From: Ailanthus altissimus
Taxonomy: Eukaryota > Streptophyta > Magnoliopsida > Sapindales > Simaroubaceae
DNA length: 64,000 nucleotides
Assembly (NCBI GenBank): GCA_946807835.1
Contig: OX327710.1
Coordinates: 17,534,501-17,598,500, forward strand
Direction: 5' to 3'
Positions 40,428-52,798 of this stretch are shown here, in pieces. The translations under genes were made by a program, and so were the position numbers. Below the pieces are notes generated by a model. It was not told the DNA's origin, did no database searches, and saw only the letters and a list, made by a program, of their open reading frames with translations. How positions within the stretch are numbered: the stretch's first letter is position 1; each line of letters opens with the position of its first letter.

Positions 40428-41271
40428 TCATATATGGAGGTTTGGATTTAAGCCATAATACAATTTGGACACTGTTTTCATGTAGGACATTGCATACATT
40501 ATTGCTGCGATTGTGAGGTTGATAATCCTTTTAAGTGATTATGGGAGCTTACTAGAAGTTTGGTATCTCGAGCAGCAGTTAGCTGAATGATTACCAGTCA
40601 TTAATTATGATAATTTACATCATATTTGAGATATTGGGGATCTCCTTATTGGAATAAGGGTCTGCCCCTCGTGTCTGTAATACCAATTTCTTTTCATTCT
40701 TCAAGTCATAAGCATGCATTGGATTTTCATGCTATATGGCATGCTATTGTAAAGATGAGCATGTAATTTGATTTATTATTTGAATACTTCTTGTTGGATG
40801 GTATTACAACTTTAATATTATTGTTGTGACTTTATTTATCAATTTAAGTTTTTCAGATTAATGTTTATTTAATATTGTAAATGAAAAACTATTAATTGTT
40901 CGAAGGTAAAATATCATCAACTATCTCTGCAATTTGGTTAATTTGAATACTTTTTTTTTTAAAACAAAAATTGATTGTAATGTTGAGGCAAGGGTATTCT
41001 TGTCAAATCAGTGGTTACTCATCTCGAACAGCCCCAGCAAACTTTAAGTTACAAAGGGCATTTCTGTCATTCCACACATTCATTTTCCCGCCCATTTTCT
41101 TCTCCTCGGACGCCCAGTCTCCGCGTTAACTAACTCTGCAACTCGACACAAATTCTGCCAACGGTCTCCACAATAAACTCCCAGGAGAGTAGAAACAAAA
41201 GCCATTAAAACCAAAATCAAGGGGAAAAAAAGGAAAAATCCGAAACGCTCTTCCCAATCTTTGAACTGGCA
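40428..41271. other. Spacer between kinesin-13B and peroxidase genes
   Basis: The first part should be the kinesin 3' UTR (candidate polyadenylation region near 40740-40900). The 41.0-41.27 kb part is less AT-rich and is the presumed promoter and leader of the peroxidase gene. No additional gene or repeat is evident. Confidence 0.5.
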
Positions 41272-41995
41272 ATGATGCTAAGAGTGAGCATCCTCGTATT
41301 CCCCTTAGGAATCTTGATCACTTTAAAGAATCAAAATGCCGATACCAAGAAAGGCCTCAACATCACTCGCTCGAATCCTTTTTCTGATTCCCTCGATTAT
41401 GAACCGGTTCCTTCTCCGTCCAGAGAATGGTACAAGTTCCCGTTCTTGTTTATGAGGGAGAAGGTTGAGGAAGGCGGCGGCAGCGAGCCTCACCGGTCTA
41501 TGGAGTATGATTTCTATCGCGATTCCTGCCCGCAAGCTGAGGAAACTATTCGTGCTATAGTTCGGTATCTTTTATCCGGATTTTACTTTCTCTCTCTCTC
41601 TCTTTTTTATTTTATTTTATTTATAAATTTGGGTTTTATTTTAGCTCTATGATTTTGATCCGGGATCTTGTTTTATGTTTTCTCTAGGTTGTGTTTTAGT
41701 ATTTCATTTCTTGGTAAATATCTGGTCGGCTGTTGATTTTGATAACAGTTTCTTGTTTGATTGCATGGTTAACTGAATTTTCTAAACTCCTAAGCATCGT
41801 CTGATTTCAAAGCGTGTTTCCTGTTAAATTTGGATATAAAATTTGCCATTCCTTGATATTAATCTGGGTTCTATTAAATTTTGTAGCATTCTTGGTGTCT
41901 TTGTGACGATATGTTTCATGCATGTGAATTTGAAATTTCTTAGTTCCAATTTTGTTCAACGCTTTTCACAAAATCCTTTAGATTTAAGCTCTTTT

Positions 41996-42791
41996 TTTTT
42001 TTTAGTCAAGATTCTAAAATTTTTCTAAGCGTTTTACATAAAATTTCACTTATAAATAATCAAAAATTAAAAAAAAATTACAAAAGCATAAAGATAAACA
42101 ACCAATCATAAAAAAAAAAGTACAAATAATATTAGTGATTCAATAATAAATACCTATATTTATGGTAGAACATAAGATTTTATCTTTTTTTTATTCAGTT
42201 TACAAAAAAACTCAAGATCATAAAAATCATCCCACAAGAGATTACAAAAAATACTCAATAGTTAAAGTTCTCAAAGATTTATATATCACTTTTTTGCATA
42301 CAAAATACTCAAACATTATCTAAGTTCTCTATTTTCTTTCTTATTGATATTTGACAATTTTAATGAATTATAACGGTTTATGTGAGTTACAAAATATCCA
42401 TAGAAATTATATTTTTAGTTGAAATAAGAGTTTGCATGTTTAAAAAATCTAAAATTAACTTGAAAAATACAAATCCGAAACAAAACGGAAAACTTTGCAC
42501 AATTTGGTGTTGTGGTGCATATGTGATATCAACTCAGTGCTATGGCACGCTCAGGCCAATGCCGCAGTGTTAGGTCTTTTTTCTTTTTCACTGCAATGAT
42601 AAGTAGCTAATGCTGTGGTGCCCATATCTAAAAATGTTTTCCCTTATGTTTTTATGCCTGTCCTTACTTTTAGCTTTCTATTTCTGTCTTTTTCTTATTC
42701 ATTTAATGTGTACTTGATCTCATCTCGATTCTTTATTAATTTTCAACTTAAAATTATGTTTAAACACAAATTTGAATTACTAATTCTAACA
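41996..42791 (-). repeat. Left (3') LTR of the intronic copia element
   Basis: Collinear with 44346-45101. It carries a cluster of AGTGCTATGGCAC-type words at about 42505-42625 at the same place as the other copy. The inner end is fixed by the purine tract at 42792; the outer end falls in a T-run and is approximate. Confidence 0.75.
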
Positions 42792-43259
42792 AACCCCCAT
42801 TAACTTAAAATTTCGCTTTAAAAAACTTTTAAGGATTCATCTACACTAACGCTCTATCACTTAGCGTTAACTTTAATTAAGTCTTTGTACAGAGTTAACT
42901 CTTCTTGAACTCGTGACTTCGGTCTCTAAAGATATGATTGCATCTTCCCTTGGGTAGTCTTCGTATTATAATCTCTAGCATCACTCTTGATATCATCATA
43001 ACACCTTGGTGGCTTAATCTTGCTAGCAACACCTTTATCATGCATTCTTATTCGACCTTTGTCACCTTGGTAAGTAATACTCTAATGCTGCCTATTAGTC
43101 TACATCCCTCAACAACTCGTGTTGAGCCATTTACAACATTTTCTTCAAGGAGTTATAGCTCTTTGTGTTTGTCACCCTTCATCATTATAGATCCTTTTAA
43201 CTTTTTATAGTATTCTTTTTTCTGCTTTTAATGAATATCCCTCTTAATCTAATACTTTT

Positions 43260-43981
43260 AAGAATATTAGGTTTCTTCTAACTTTAGGAATATGTTATAC
43301 ACCAAAGTAATTCTCTAATTTTTCCCACCATGCATCTTTATCCTTCTACTACTAATCTTCATAACTTCACTAGTCATATCATTATTCATTAGTACTTTAC
43401 CGTTAATAGATCTATAATTGGTAAATAATAATTTATTAGGATATATATGAAAACTGCAACCAGAATCAAGTCTTACCTACTAGTATACTTTCTATCAAAA
43501 GCTATCGAGGATTTTATAATCTTATAATCCCTTCATAGATTATTGTAGCATCTCCACTATTCTTTCCATTTTTTTTTGGACAATCCTTTATCAAGTGCCT
43601 TTCTTTCTTGCAATGATAATACTTCTTTAATTTGCCAAACTAATTGTTCTTTCCTTCTCTATATGCAGCCAATTCTGCTACACTATTGAACTCTGATCTC
43701 TTTCCTAATTCTTTTGATTTTAATTAGGCTTTAACATTACTCATTGTTAATTTCTCTCTGCCATTTATGAACGTATCCATGAATTGCTCATAACTCAGAG
43801 GTAGAGAATACAACAAGATAATTGCCTTATTTTTATCTTCAATCTTGATAGTAATCATCTCAAAATCTATGATTATCTTATTGAAGGTATCAATATGATC
43901 TTTAATTGAAGTTCCTTCAACTATAGATAATTGATACAGTTTTTTCTTAACATACAGATAATTTGGTAAAGATTTCATCAT
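43260..43981 (-). pseudogene. Gag-protease remnant of the intronic copia element
   Basis: The minus strand from 43981 reads MMKSLPNYLYVKKKLYQLSI, followed by GTSIKDHIDTFNKIIIDFEM and LLYSLPLSYEQFMDTFI, the UBN2 gag core. A knuckle HCKKERHLIKDC lies near 43620-43585. A protease-like SGCSFH and LFTNYR...GKVLMNND region lies at about 43480-43400. Below that the sense decays, with no integrase, RT or RNase H before the left LTR. Stops interrupt it. Confidence 0.72.
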
Positions 43982-44345
43982 GTAAAGGACGTTAACCTTC
44001 TTCTAAATACCTATTGTCATCTTCTCTTCATTTATTTTTCTCAAAAGTTTATCACTAATTGATAGAAATATTGTACTATAGAATTTCTTTTGAATGGTTT
44101 CATGATCAAATTCAGATTTAGATAGCTTAGGTTTTTTTTTTTCCTTTGTTAGTTGTTACTTGAGTCTCTTTAAGAGTTAAATTTAACCATTGACTCACTA
44201 GTAGAGTTATAACTTTTATCTTCTAGAGATTGAAATCATTCTTTCCATTAAACTTCTCTACTTTATACTTGTGAATTGCTATAGATAAATAACTTATGTT
44301 CTGCTATACCATTTAGGCATTAACCTTAGCTTTGATATCACTTAT

Positions 44346-45101
44346 TGGAGTTTTTAGTGTGTATTCTAAAAGACCTTCTAAGCACTTTGCCGAAGACTTC
44401 ATTTATAAATAACAAAGAATAAGAAGAAATCATACAATCACAAAAATAAACAATCAATCACATAAAAGAAGGCACAAGCAATATACGTGGTTTGACAACA
44501 AATGTCTACATTTACAGTGAATCATAAGATTATAACTTTTTTTTATTCAATTCACAAAAAACTCAAGGGTACAAAGATCTTTTCACAAGAGATTACAAGC
44601 AATACTTAATAGTCAGAACTCTTAAGAATCTATACAACATTCTCTGGCACACAAAGCACTTAAGCGCTATATAAGCTTTCTATTTTCTCTCTTGTTGATG
44701 TTTGACAATTCTAATGAATTACAAGGTTTATATAGGCTATAAAATACCCATAAAAATTATACTTTTAGTTGTAATAAGAGTCCACGTATTTATGAAATTC
44801 AAAACTAATTTGAAGACATAAATTCGAGACAAAACGAAAAACTCTACACGACTTGAAGCTGTAGCACCATGATCTAGCGCTATGATGTAGAAGCGATATC
44901 GACCCAATGCCACAACATGCTCAATGCTATGGTACTCACACTTGGAGAATATTTTCTCTTGTGTTTTTGCTTTTCTCCGTGCTTTCGGATTTTCGTTTCT
45001 CTTTTTTATTCGTCCAATGCATACTCAATCTCATATCGACTCTTCATCAATTTCTAACTCAAAACATATTCAAACATGATTTTAAATCACCAATCTCAAC
45101 A
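44346..45101 (-). repeat. Right (5') LTR of the intronic copia element
   Basis: The outer end is TGTTGAGATTGG on the minus strand at 45101. The inner end lies beside the primer-binding site at 44329-44340. It is diverged from its partner by many substitutions, so the insertion is not young. Confidence 0.78.
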
Positions 45102-45358
45102 CTTTTCAACTTAATTTCTATCTCTCGCTGATTTTTATCTATATTTTATTGTATATGTGATATTCCCCACTGTACTATTTTATCTATCTTTTTCCACCTT
45201 CTATTTGTTCTCAGCAGGTGATAATCTTGTACTTTCTCAGCATTTTGATCTGGATTCAGCCATTTTGTGAATTGCTGGTGTATAGACATTAAAATTGGGT
45301 TCTTGTTATTTGTCTCTGATTTTGTTTTGAATTGTTCCGTAAACGGGATATTCTTTAG

Positions 45359-45565
<207 letters not shown>

Positions 45566-46626
45566 TAACTCATCAAATTTATGAAATCAGGTTCTCTATT
45601 TATCTTATATAATAACTGAATCCCTGGATTTTAGGCTGGTGGCCCATTCTATCCACTGTATGCTGGAAGGAGAGACAGTATGGTTGCTTTCGCAGATATG
45701 GCAACATTTGAGCTGCCTTTACCCAATGCAGATTTGTACGAGACCCTTGCATCTCTCACATCGAGGGGATTTGATTTAAGAGAAACTGTTAGTTTCTTGG
45801 GTATGGATTCTCTTAATTCCTGCTATTTGCCTTTCTTCATTTTTGGCATATAGAAATTACCGATCCTTGTTTGATTGATTTACAGCTCAAATTTTCTTGT
45901 GATTTTCTGCATTCTGTCTGATAGTTTGATAGTTTAGCTCCGATCACTTTGATTTTGAGAAGTGTAGGAAAAGGAAACTAGAGTATTGTTAAATTTTAAT
46001 CAAAAGGGCGAAAAAAAAAAGAGTTTCACCCAACTGTGCCTAGTACAACATTTTGGCTTAGCTGAGAAGTCTTTTTATTATTCTTATTTTCAAATCAGCA
46101 TAACACAACATGATATATTGAACATTTTTTTTTTTATTTCCTATACCTCAGACTTCCTCAGTATTATAATATCCGTCTTTCATTTGATTAAGATATGTAT
46201 TGGAATACAGTACATTTAGTATGATTTTTTCTGCTTATAATGAGGCAATTCGTGCATGTTTTCACTAAAGATTATTCCTTTGTGGCAGCCTTCTCCAAGC
46301 ATTTGATTACATAAGTATTAATCACAGTTAGTTCAAAGATTCATTAGATTCCCAATCTTGTTATGTTTTAGCTTTATGATAGTAATTAGTATTGTTCTTT
46401 GACTGTGGTTGTTTTTCTACCAGCTTGCTATGGAAATGTCTACTATGAGCGATGTATTAGCATTTGATTGCTCCCTCCTTTCTTTGTTTGCAGGTGCTCA
46501 CAACATTGGAATCATCCACTGCAAATTCTTTGAAAACCGTCTGTATAACTTTGGCAGGAGTAATGAACCTGACCCATCCCTGGATCCTGGTTTTCTCAAC
46601 CTATTGAGATCAATATGCAAAAACAC

Positions 46627-46905
46627 TTCATCAACATCACCAGCACCCTCACATTTCTTTGTTGGCTCAACTTCATCATCCGATGCTCCGTCATCTGACT
46701 TCAATGACTCACAGCCCTCATCAACAGCTGCATCACATAACTTTCACAGCTCACCATCCTCATCCACAGATCCATCACCCAATTTTGGTGTCTCACCATC
46801 ACCATCAACAGCTCAATCACCAAAATTTGATGCCTCACCCTCATCACCAACGGGATCATTGCATTTCTTTGAAGACTCAATAGCTTCCTCGGCGAAGCAG
46901 CCTGG
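46627..46905 (+). repeat. Ser/Pro-rich repetitive coding insert in the peroxidase
   Basis: The last peroxidase exon encodes about 90 residues of imperfect repeats built on (S/D)xFxxSPSxS(T), for example SPNFGVSPSPST followed by SPKFDASPSSPT. At the DNA level it is a degenerate array of CATCAC and CATCAACA words. Such an insert at this position is a trait of Peroxidase-48-type proteins and looks extensin-like. The frame stays open throughout. Confidence 0.75.
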
Positions 46906-47164
46906 AATAAATGTGACTTATGATGGAAGTAGAGCAGGTTTTGGCACAGTGTACTATCGCAGTCTTCTGCAAAATAAAGGAGTCCTCTATGCTGATCAGC
47001 AGCTTATGGCTGGGCTAGAAACTGGGGTTTGGGTGAAAGCTTATGCTTCAGATGTCTCATTGTTCTGCAGAGACTTTGCTTTGGCCATGATGAAGCTCTC
47101 AAATCTTCGAATCTTGACAGGGCCAATGGGTGAGATCCGTCTCAATTGTTCAAAGGTGACATGA

Positions 47165-47865
47165 ATAGAGAGAGATGAATAAGATATTCATTCAGGTTTT
47201 TGATGTTTTAATGAACTGTATTTTCACCTCTTACAGTTGCATAATGTGTAAAGTTGTTCAATATAATTAGGAATTGCTCATCTTTGCGTTGATCCATTCT
47301 AGTTGTAACATCCAGAATACAGGAAGGTAACAGTTTTCAGCCCCTTATTTCAATGCTATCAATGGTACTGATTTTTTCATCAAATTATAATTCATGAGTT
47401 CCATTATTTTTCCATTATATTGCTTTTTGAAATTTTATATTGATGAACAGGGTTCATGCTGATGAGTACAGCTAAACATATGTGCAAAGAGAACATCCAA
47501 TATCCTCATCATGACTGAAACCGTAACTGTATTAATTTATGATTCAGTCTATTAGACCAAAACAGAATACCAAATCATAGAAAAAAAAATGCAGGTCAAT
47601 GAGTAAATTCAAAGCCTGCAAGAAAAGAACAGGTATCTGGATTTCTAATGCCTAAACTCACAAATAGTTGTTAATCCAAAAAAAAAAAGTTACAAATAGT
47701 TTATTGGAAACAAGACGGGCTGAAGCAAATAGCAATACGGAAAAAGATCTAGAGAACTTAATGTCAAACCACAAGCATAACAACACAAACAAAAGAAAAA
47801 GAAAAGAAAAACAGGAATAGATGACATATCAATATGTACAGGGAAGAACTTACAAACTTGGAGAC
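47165..47865. other. Convergent spacer, peroxidase to OVATE-like gene
   Basis: This 700-base spacer should hold the 3' UTRs of both flanking genes. I see no further feature in it apart from short A-runs. Confidence 0.5.
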
Positions 47866-48504
47866 CTAAAGCCTAATGGAGCCAAGTCTTCGCTTAGAAT
47901 TGTTAATAACTGAGGCTTGGGGAACAGAGAATTCTGAATACATGTCCATGAAAAACTTGTCAACAATGTCAAGATAAACCGGGCTCTTAAGGCGAGAGTA
48001 GTAGTGAAGTGCCTCTTCTATATCCAACACATGTTCTACATCACCAACATCCATCATATCCAATTGCTTCATCTTTTGTGCCAACGCATAACCCTCTTGA
48101 TTCGTGTTTTTAGAACCTTCTCCTCTTTTATCCATACGGAAACTTCCCATTTTCTTGTCTTCCTTTTTTCTCTGTTCTTGATTGTTCTTCAGTGGATTCT
48201 GATCTGCAAACTTTCTGAAGCTTCCACTGCATGCATTTTCTTCATTCACTTGCTTTTTTGATGCAATGACACTATTCTTCCTTCTCTGCTTAGGTTCTTC
48301 AAGATCAGACTCCCATGCATTACAAAAATCGGTATAGTATTGTTCTTCTTGATTATCTTTTGCTTTGCCAATACTGCAAGAAAAGGGGTTTAATAGAAGA
48401 GGTTTTGGCAGCTTTTGGTAACCTCCAAAGAAGAGTGACTTGAGATTTACGAGGCTTTTCTGAATGAAGTTCTTGGTCTTTTGAATGGATTCTCTTATCA
48501 GCAT
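47866..48504 (-). CDS. Small plant protein with OVATE-like C-terminus
   Basis: A single open frame of 212 codons starts at an ATG at 48504. The N-terminus is basic and aromatic (IQKTKNFIQKSLVNLKSLFF). The middle is charged and low in complexity (Lys/Glu/Gln-rich, residues about 60-135). The C-terminus is the best-conserved-looking part: DVEHVLDIEEALHYYSRLKS followed by PVYLDIVDKFFMDMYSEF. That end resembles the OVATE-family repressor domain, where a LL..Y..L.S..Y...I...F pattern is typical. I am not certain of this assignment, and it could belong to a related uncharacterised plant family. There is no signal peptide or membrane segment. Nuclear action as a transcriptional co-repressor would follow if it is OVATE-like. 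It is convergent with the peroxidase. Confidence 0.72.
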   Translation of the reverse strand: MLIRESIQKTKNFIQKSLVNLKSLFFGGYQKLPKPLLLNPFSCSIGKAKDNQEEQYYTDFCNAWESDLEEPKQRRKNSVIASKKQVNEENACSGSFRKFADQNPLKNNQEQRKKEDKKMGSFRMDKRGEGSKNTNQEGYALAQKMKQLDMMDVGDVEHVLDIEEALHYYSRLKSPVYLDIVDKFFMDMYSEFSVPQASVINNSKRRLGSIRL

Positions 48505-49888
48505 ATTTTCCTCTACTATTGTATAGCAAGGCTTTCTAATATCAGAGTCTCTATCTGCAAGACAGATAAAGATCTAATTTTGGCCTCTTCGTCAAATGTT
48601 TCTTCCCGTATAAAAAGATAAGAGATGGGACAGTTGAGTTTCTTAAGGTTAGGTAGAGAAAATCTAATGGTGTCGAAAAGGAAAAGTTTCTTTGGATTTG
48701 GCTTTACTTTATCTTCTTTTTGTCCATACTCTTCCTATATATTGTTTTCTTTGCCCTTTCTCTCTTTTTCAAGTTGAATTTTGATGACCCATTTGATTGG
48801 ATGATCATAAATCACAGGCATAACAGAATTTATTGACTAAGAGGAAGTTGGTAAATTTAAATATATGTCCATAGACACTGTTTTTGGTGCTAAAGATGTT
48901 AAAATTAAAACTATGAGAGTAAGGACCTCGGAATCCAAAGATTATGAATGTCTTTTCGTTTTTGACTTCTTTTCTAAAGCAGGGCTGTATTGATTAATAC
49001 GCAAAAACAAAGGTACTTGATTTGGTGAAAGCTTATAGTAGTAATCCATGATTTTAAGCCATTTGATGAACAATGGGATCCATAAATTGAGTGGTCAAGA
49101 TCTATCATTAAAGAAGCCTGTCCTACAGTTAGTGAGGAATTTGATTCTATTACACATCCTACAGTGGCATGTCCTTTTGATCAGAAGTAAGCTTCTCTCT
49201 CCAGCAATTAATCTTGGAGCACATTGGAGTTCTTAAAAAGCTGATCATGTTAGTGAATGTGGTATTGATTGATCATCCATTACCATAGGCATTAACGTAG
49301 GTGAAAGTCTGCAGAATCCTACTTGCATTTATTTGAAAGAGCTGGATGGTCCCTATTGTTCAAGAAGTTGGTGCATCTAAAGGACCAAACTCAGTTATTA
49401 TAGGATAAGATTCATTTTGGTTCTGTGATGAGAAGTCACTCTCTCCCTGTAGCATCATATTAATGGCTAATTGTTTCTTTGCCTACGGTTAAATATAATA
49501 TTGAACATGTCTGCTGGTCAAAATTGTATGGAACACCAGATTAAATGCTGTGGAATCTGCAGAATTAGTACCACTGTTTGCAATTCAAGCATGGCTTTGC
49601 AGGGCTCTAAGTTGAGCCTAAATTTGGAAGTGGGCTTGTCTGGCTTTAGCAACATCTCATTTGTAAATGCGTAATAAGGTACTTTGTGGGATAAAGAATA
49701 ATTCAGATATGGGGTCAACCCTGACAGATTAAAATCCAGATCTTCTATCTTTATTTGCTTTGCACAATTATAATAAAATTCTATGCAACAGAAAAATGAC
49801 TTATTTAAGCACATACTTGCAAGTCCATGATAGATGCTTCCTTATTGTTGAAAATTCAAAGTACATCGTAGAGGCAGTTAGTTACAAG
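48505..49888. other. Intergenic region
   Basis: The part next to 48504 is the presumed leader and promoter of the minus-strand gene. The rest (49.0-49.9 kb) has several short open frames on both strands, none with family resemblance or codon bias that I recognise. Nothing further is supported. Confidence 0.45.
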
Positions 49889-50417
49889 AAATTATTATTG
49901 AATCAATTTTTATAATGATTTATGATATTAAAAAATTTTATTTTGAAAAATTTAAAATCAAAATTTTTTATTAATATTATTGATGATATCTTAAAAAATT
50001 TACAACATTTCAAACAAAAACTCTCATATATTATAAATAATTTTACTTATCGAATTGACGACTCACCATTTGTCATTAACGTTTTTGTAAATTAAATTTT
50101 AATCTGTTGAGTTACCTTAGAATTGGTATTCAAAGAGTTATCTTTTACTTGAGAAGAGAAAATTATGTCTTTAATAATTTTAAATATTGTTCTTCTTTAA
50201 GTTATAAATACGATCAAAAAGTTGAGAATCTATTTTAAAAATTTATCTTTGTCTTTATATTAAGAAATTTTGAGAATTTTTTATTTAATGAATAAAAATT
50301 TGACGAATTTTTATAAAAAATATAAAATATAAAATATAATACTTTAATTTTATAATAAAATTAGTACTATTATCTTTTGACATGTTCTGCACGCGCGAAA
50401 ATCTAGGATGTTACAAT
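49889..50417 (+). repeat. LTR-end fragment, second copy of 34.3-34.8 kb repeat
   Basis: This segment follows 34300-34821 closely: TTATGATATTAAA, AACTCTCATATATTAT, GACTCACCATTTGTCATTAA and ATAATACTTTAATTTTATAA occur in the same order, and both end with GTTACA. It is probably a truncated or solo LTR of the same family. Confidence 0.7.
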
Positions 50418-52793
50418 CAGACTATTAGATTCATGTTTTATAGGAAGCTAACTATCAACTGATCTGGGGTGGCACTCAAAGCTGAGCTCGTAACATCTTT
50501 TCTTTCGGTTTTGTCCAGAAATTCTGAGCATCTGAAAATTCAAAGTAAAAAAAATTCACCTTCCCAAATATAGTTTTGGAAATTTAGATGACAAGAATTC
50601 CTCAGACACAAATGACACATTATTTGCAGCATTTGCATCAACCTTTCTTCACATTGCCTGAAGGCATGACGATAAGATTCCTCTGGAAAAGTGGCTCTCC
50701 ATTGGAATTTGACTTTTGGCCTACAATTAGCATTAGGAAGCTTCGTGCAGAGAAATTAAAAAAAAAAAAGAAAAAAGATATACCTTATGGCATAAATTAG
50801 ATTTCTAAGCCCCTTGCAAAGCTATATGCCAAGTGACACCTCAACATTGATTATTCAAGTTATACAAGAGTTTTAATTTACCATGCAAGTTTCAATGACA
50901 AATCTGCAAGCAGGATTTGTAGAAGAAGGAGATCACCAATGAGAAATGTCTGTACAATTAGGGGAAGATCTCAAATGAAAGGAAGTATGTTATCTATATC
51001 TTCAATTGAAAAACTTACGTGATCTTACAGTTTCAATAAACAGCTGCATGAAAATAACAAGTATATGCTTGAAAGATTTATATTGGCATTCGTATCGAAA
51101 GATTTTGTCCATTTATCTTGTATTATGAAAAGACTATACTTGTTGAGGTTTCTGGATCATTTTCTTATTAGATATTACAAGTGTATTTCAAATAAATAAA
51201 TATATTTTAAGTACATAAAGTAGAGAAAAAAATTCAATGAGAAATAATAAGGAAAAAACTAAATTGTTAAAAAATAACTTGGGAGTTGCAGTGTTGCTAT
51301 TTGAGCGCTGCAGCGTTGAAGATTCTAAATATTACGAATGTTCAATTGGATTTCTTAAATTTAACTTAATAAGTACCGAGTGTTGCAGAGCTAATTGTTA
51401 GAGATGTGACATTTAAAAAAAAGCCACTAAGTTTGTAATCATTGTAGTCTTTTGAATAAATTTTATCTCTCTTGAGAGATATATTTTGCAGACATATCTC
51501 AATTGAAAGATATACCATCTCTTTTTTTTTTTATTCTTTTACTCTACTAATTTATTAAATATTATTTTAAAATTTTACTTGTAATTCAAATAATTATATT
51601 TGTGTGTAACTTTATAATTACATTATTATTAAATGTTGAAAACTATTATATCATTCAAATTCTTTTTTGTATCTTGATTAAGATCATTATAGGGTGAAAA
51701 TAATTTTAAAGACATAGCACTTATACATCTTAACAAAAAAACAAAAGGTGTATCTTTTACATCCACTCTAACAACATTTAATCTTTAATTAAATGGATTT
51801 GACACTTGAAACTTTTATGACTATACTTGAAATTCTATGCATCAGAATAATGTATGAGATAGGCAACCTTTGTTAGAATTAATATTTTATATGCATATGT
51901 ATAGAGCACAATCACTCTCTAATAATGACTCTTTATTATTACATTTTTAATGGTGATTAACTGATTGCAAAAAAATAATTTTTTTTTAAAAGTAAACCCA
52001 TTATGAAATTAAAAGTATAATTTTAAAATTTAATCATTACTCTAGACGGATAGAGAATCAAAAGATCTTTTTCAAATTTGAATTTGTTTATTTTAAATGT
52101 GAATTCTTTTACTCCATTGGCTGATTGTTTACGAACTAGTTGTACTTATAGTTTCTTTTTGGGATCAATATTGATAATGCAGTTCATATAACAATAAACT
52201 TAATCTAAATTAGAGAGCTATGACAATCAAATTCGAATAAACAAAATATTAGATTGAACTGTACCAATTTATACGAAGCATTATTACTGATTTTTAGACT
52301 ACAAAATGTTCTTGTAAATTATAGTCAATACCAGATAAATAAGCAGTGTTTTCAAATCTTCATTCGTAAGTGTTACAAGATCTCATGCATTAAAATCTAT
52401 GCTTATAAACCTGAATTTATTAGTATGGAACATTTTCTTAGACTGCCTTATAATCCAACAGTCAGATGGGATCTCTAATAACAAAATTACGGAAAATATG
52501 ATTTTTCCCCTACAAACTCGTCATAGAAGAAGTTATTTCTGCAAACCCGCCCCTTTTGCTATATGAAAAAACAAACTTAGATCTTTTTTATAACGAAGAC
52601 ATGAGTAAAAACAGTCTTTTCAGATATGCAAAGCTGAAACACTAACCTTGGATTCATAGCATCACTGCTTGATCCACTCCCTTGATAATTGCATTCCAAG
52701 ACAAAATATAGTGTTTAGTCCAAACTGCAAATAATCGTCAATATAAGCGTAGAAGAAAATGAAATTAACAAAGTAATGGCACATTATAATGCA
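50418..52793. other. AT-rich intergenic region left of the copia element
   Basis: No gene is supported. A short GC-containing patch at 51283-51391 carries GAGCGCTGCAGCG-type words like those in several LTRs of this window, so an old LTR may be present, but I could not find its ends. Confidence 0.4.
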
Positions 52794-52798
52794 AAATG

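Larger units (their letters stand above)
41996..45101 (-). mobile_element. Deleted antisense copia element in peroxidase intron 1
   Basis: Two LTRs, about 41996-42791 and 44346-45101, are similar throughout and end CTAACA or CTCAACA on the plus strand (TGTT... starts on the minus strand). A tRNA-Met-type primer site lies next to the right LTR (reverse complement GCTTTGATATCA at 44329-44340), and a purine tract (reverse complement of AACCCCCATT) adjoins the left LTR at 42792. CTTTT at 41991-41995 and 45102-45106 is a likely TSD, although the left copy sits in a T-run. The internal part is only about 1.55 kb and lacks most of pol. The element is antisense to the host gene. Confidence 0.82.

Noticed and set aside
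46659..46883. His/Pro-rich open frame
   Set aside because: Alternative frame of the repetitive Ser/Pro insert of the peroxidase.
49471..49814. Overlapping short open frames on both strands
   Set aside because: No start context, family resemblance or splice structure supports a gene.
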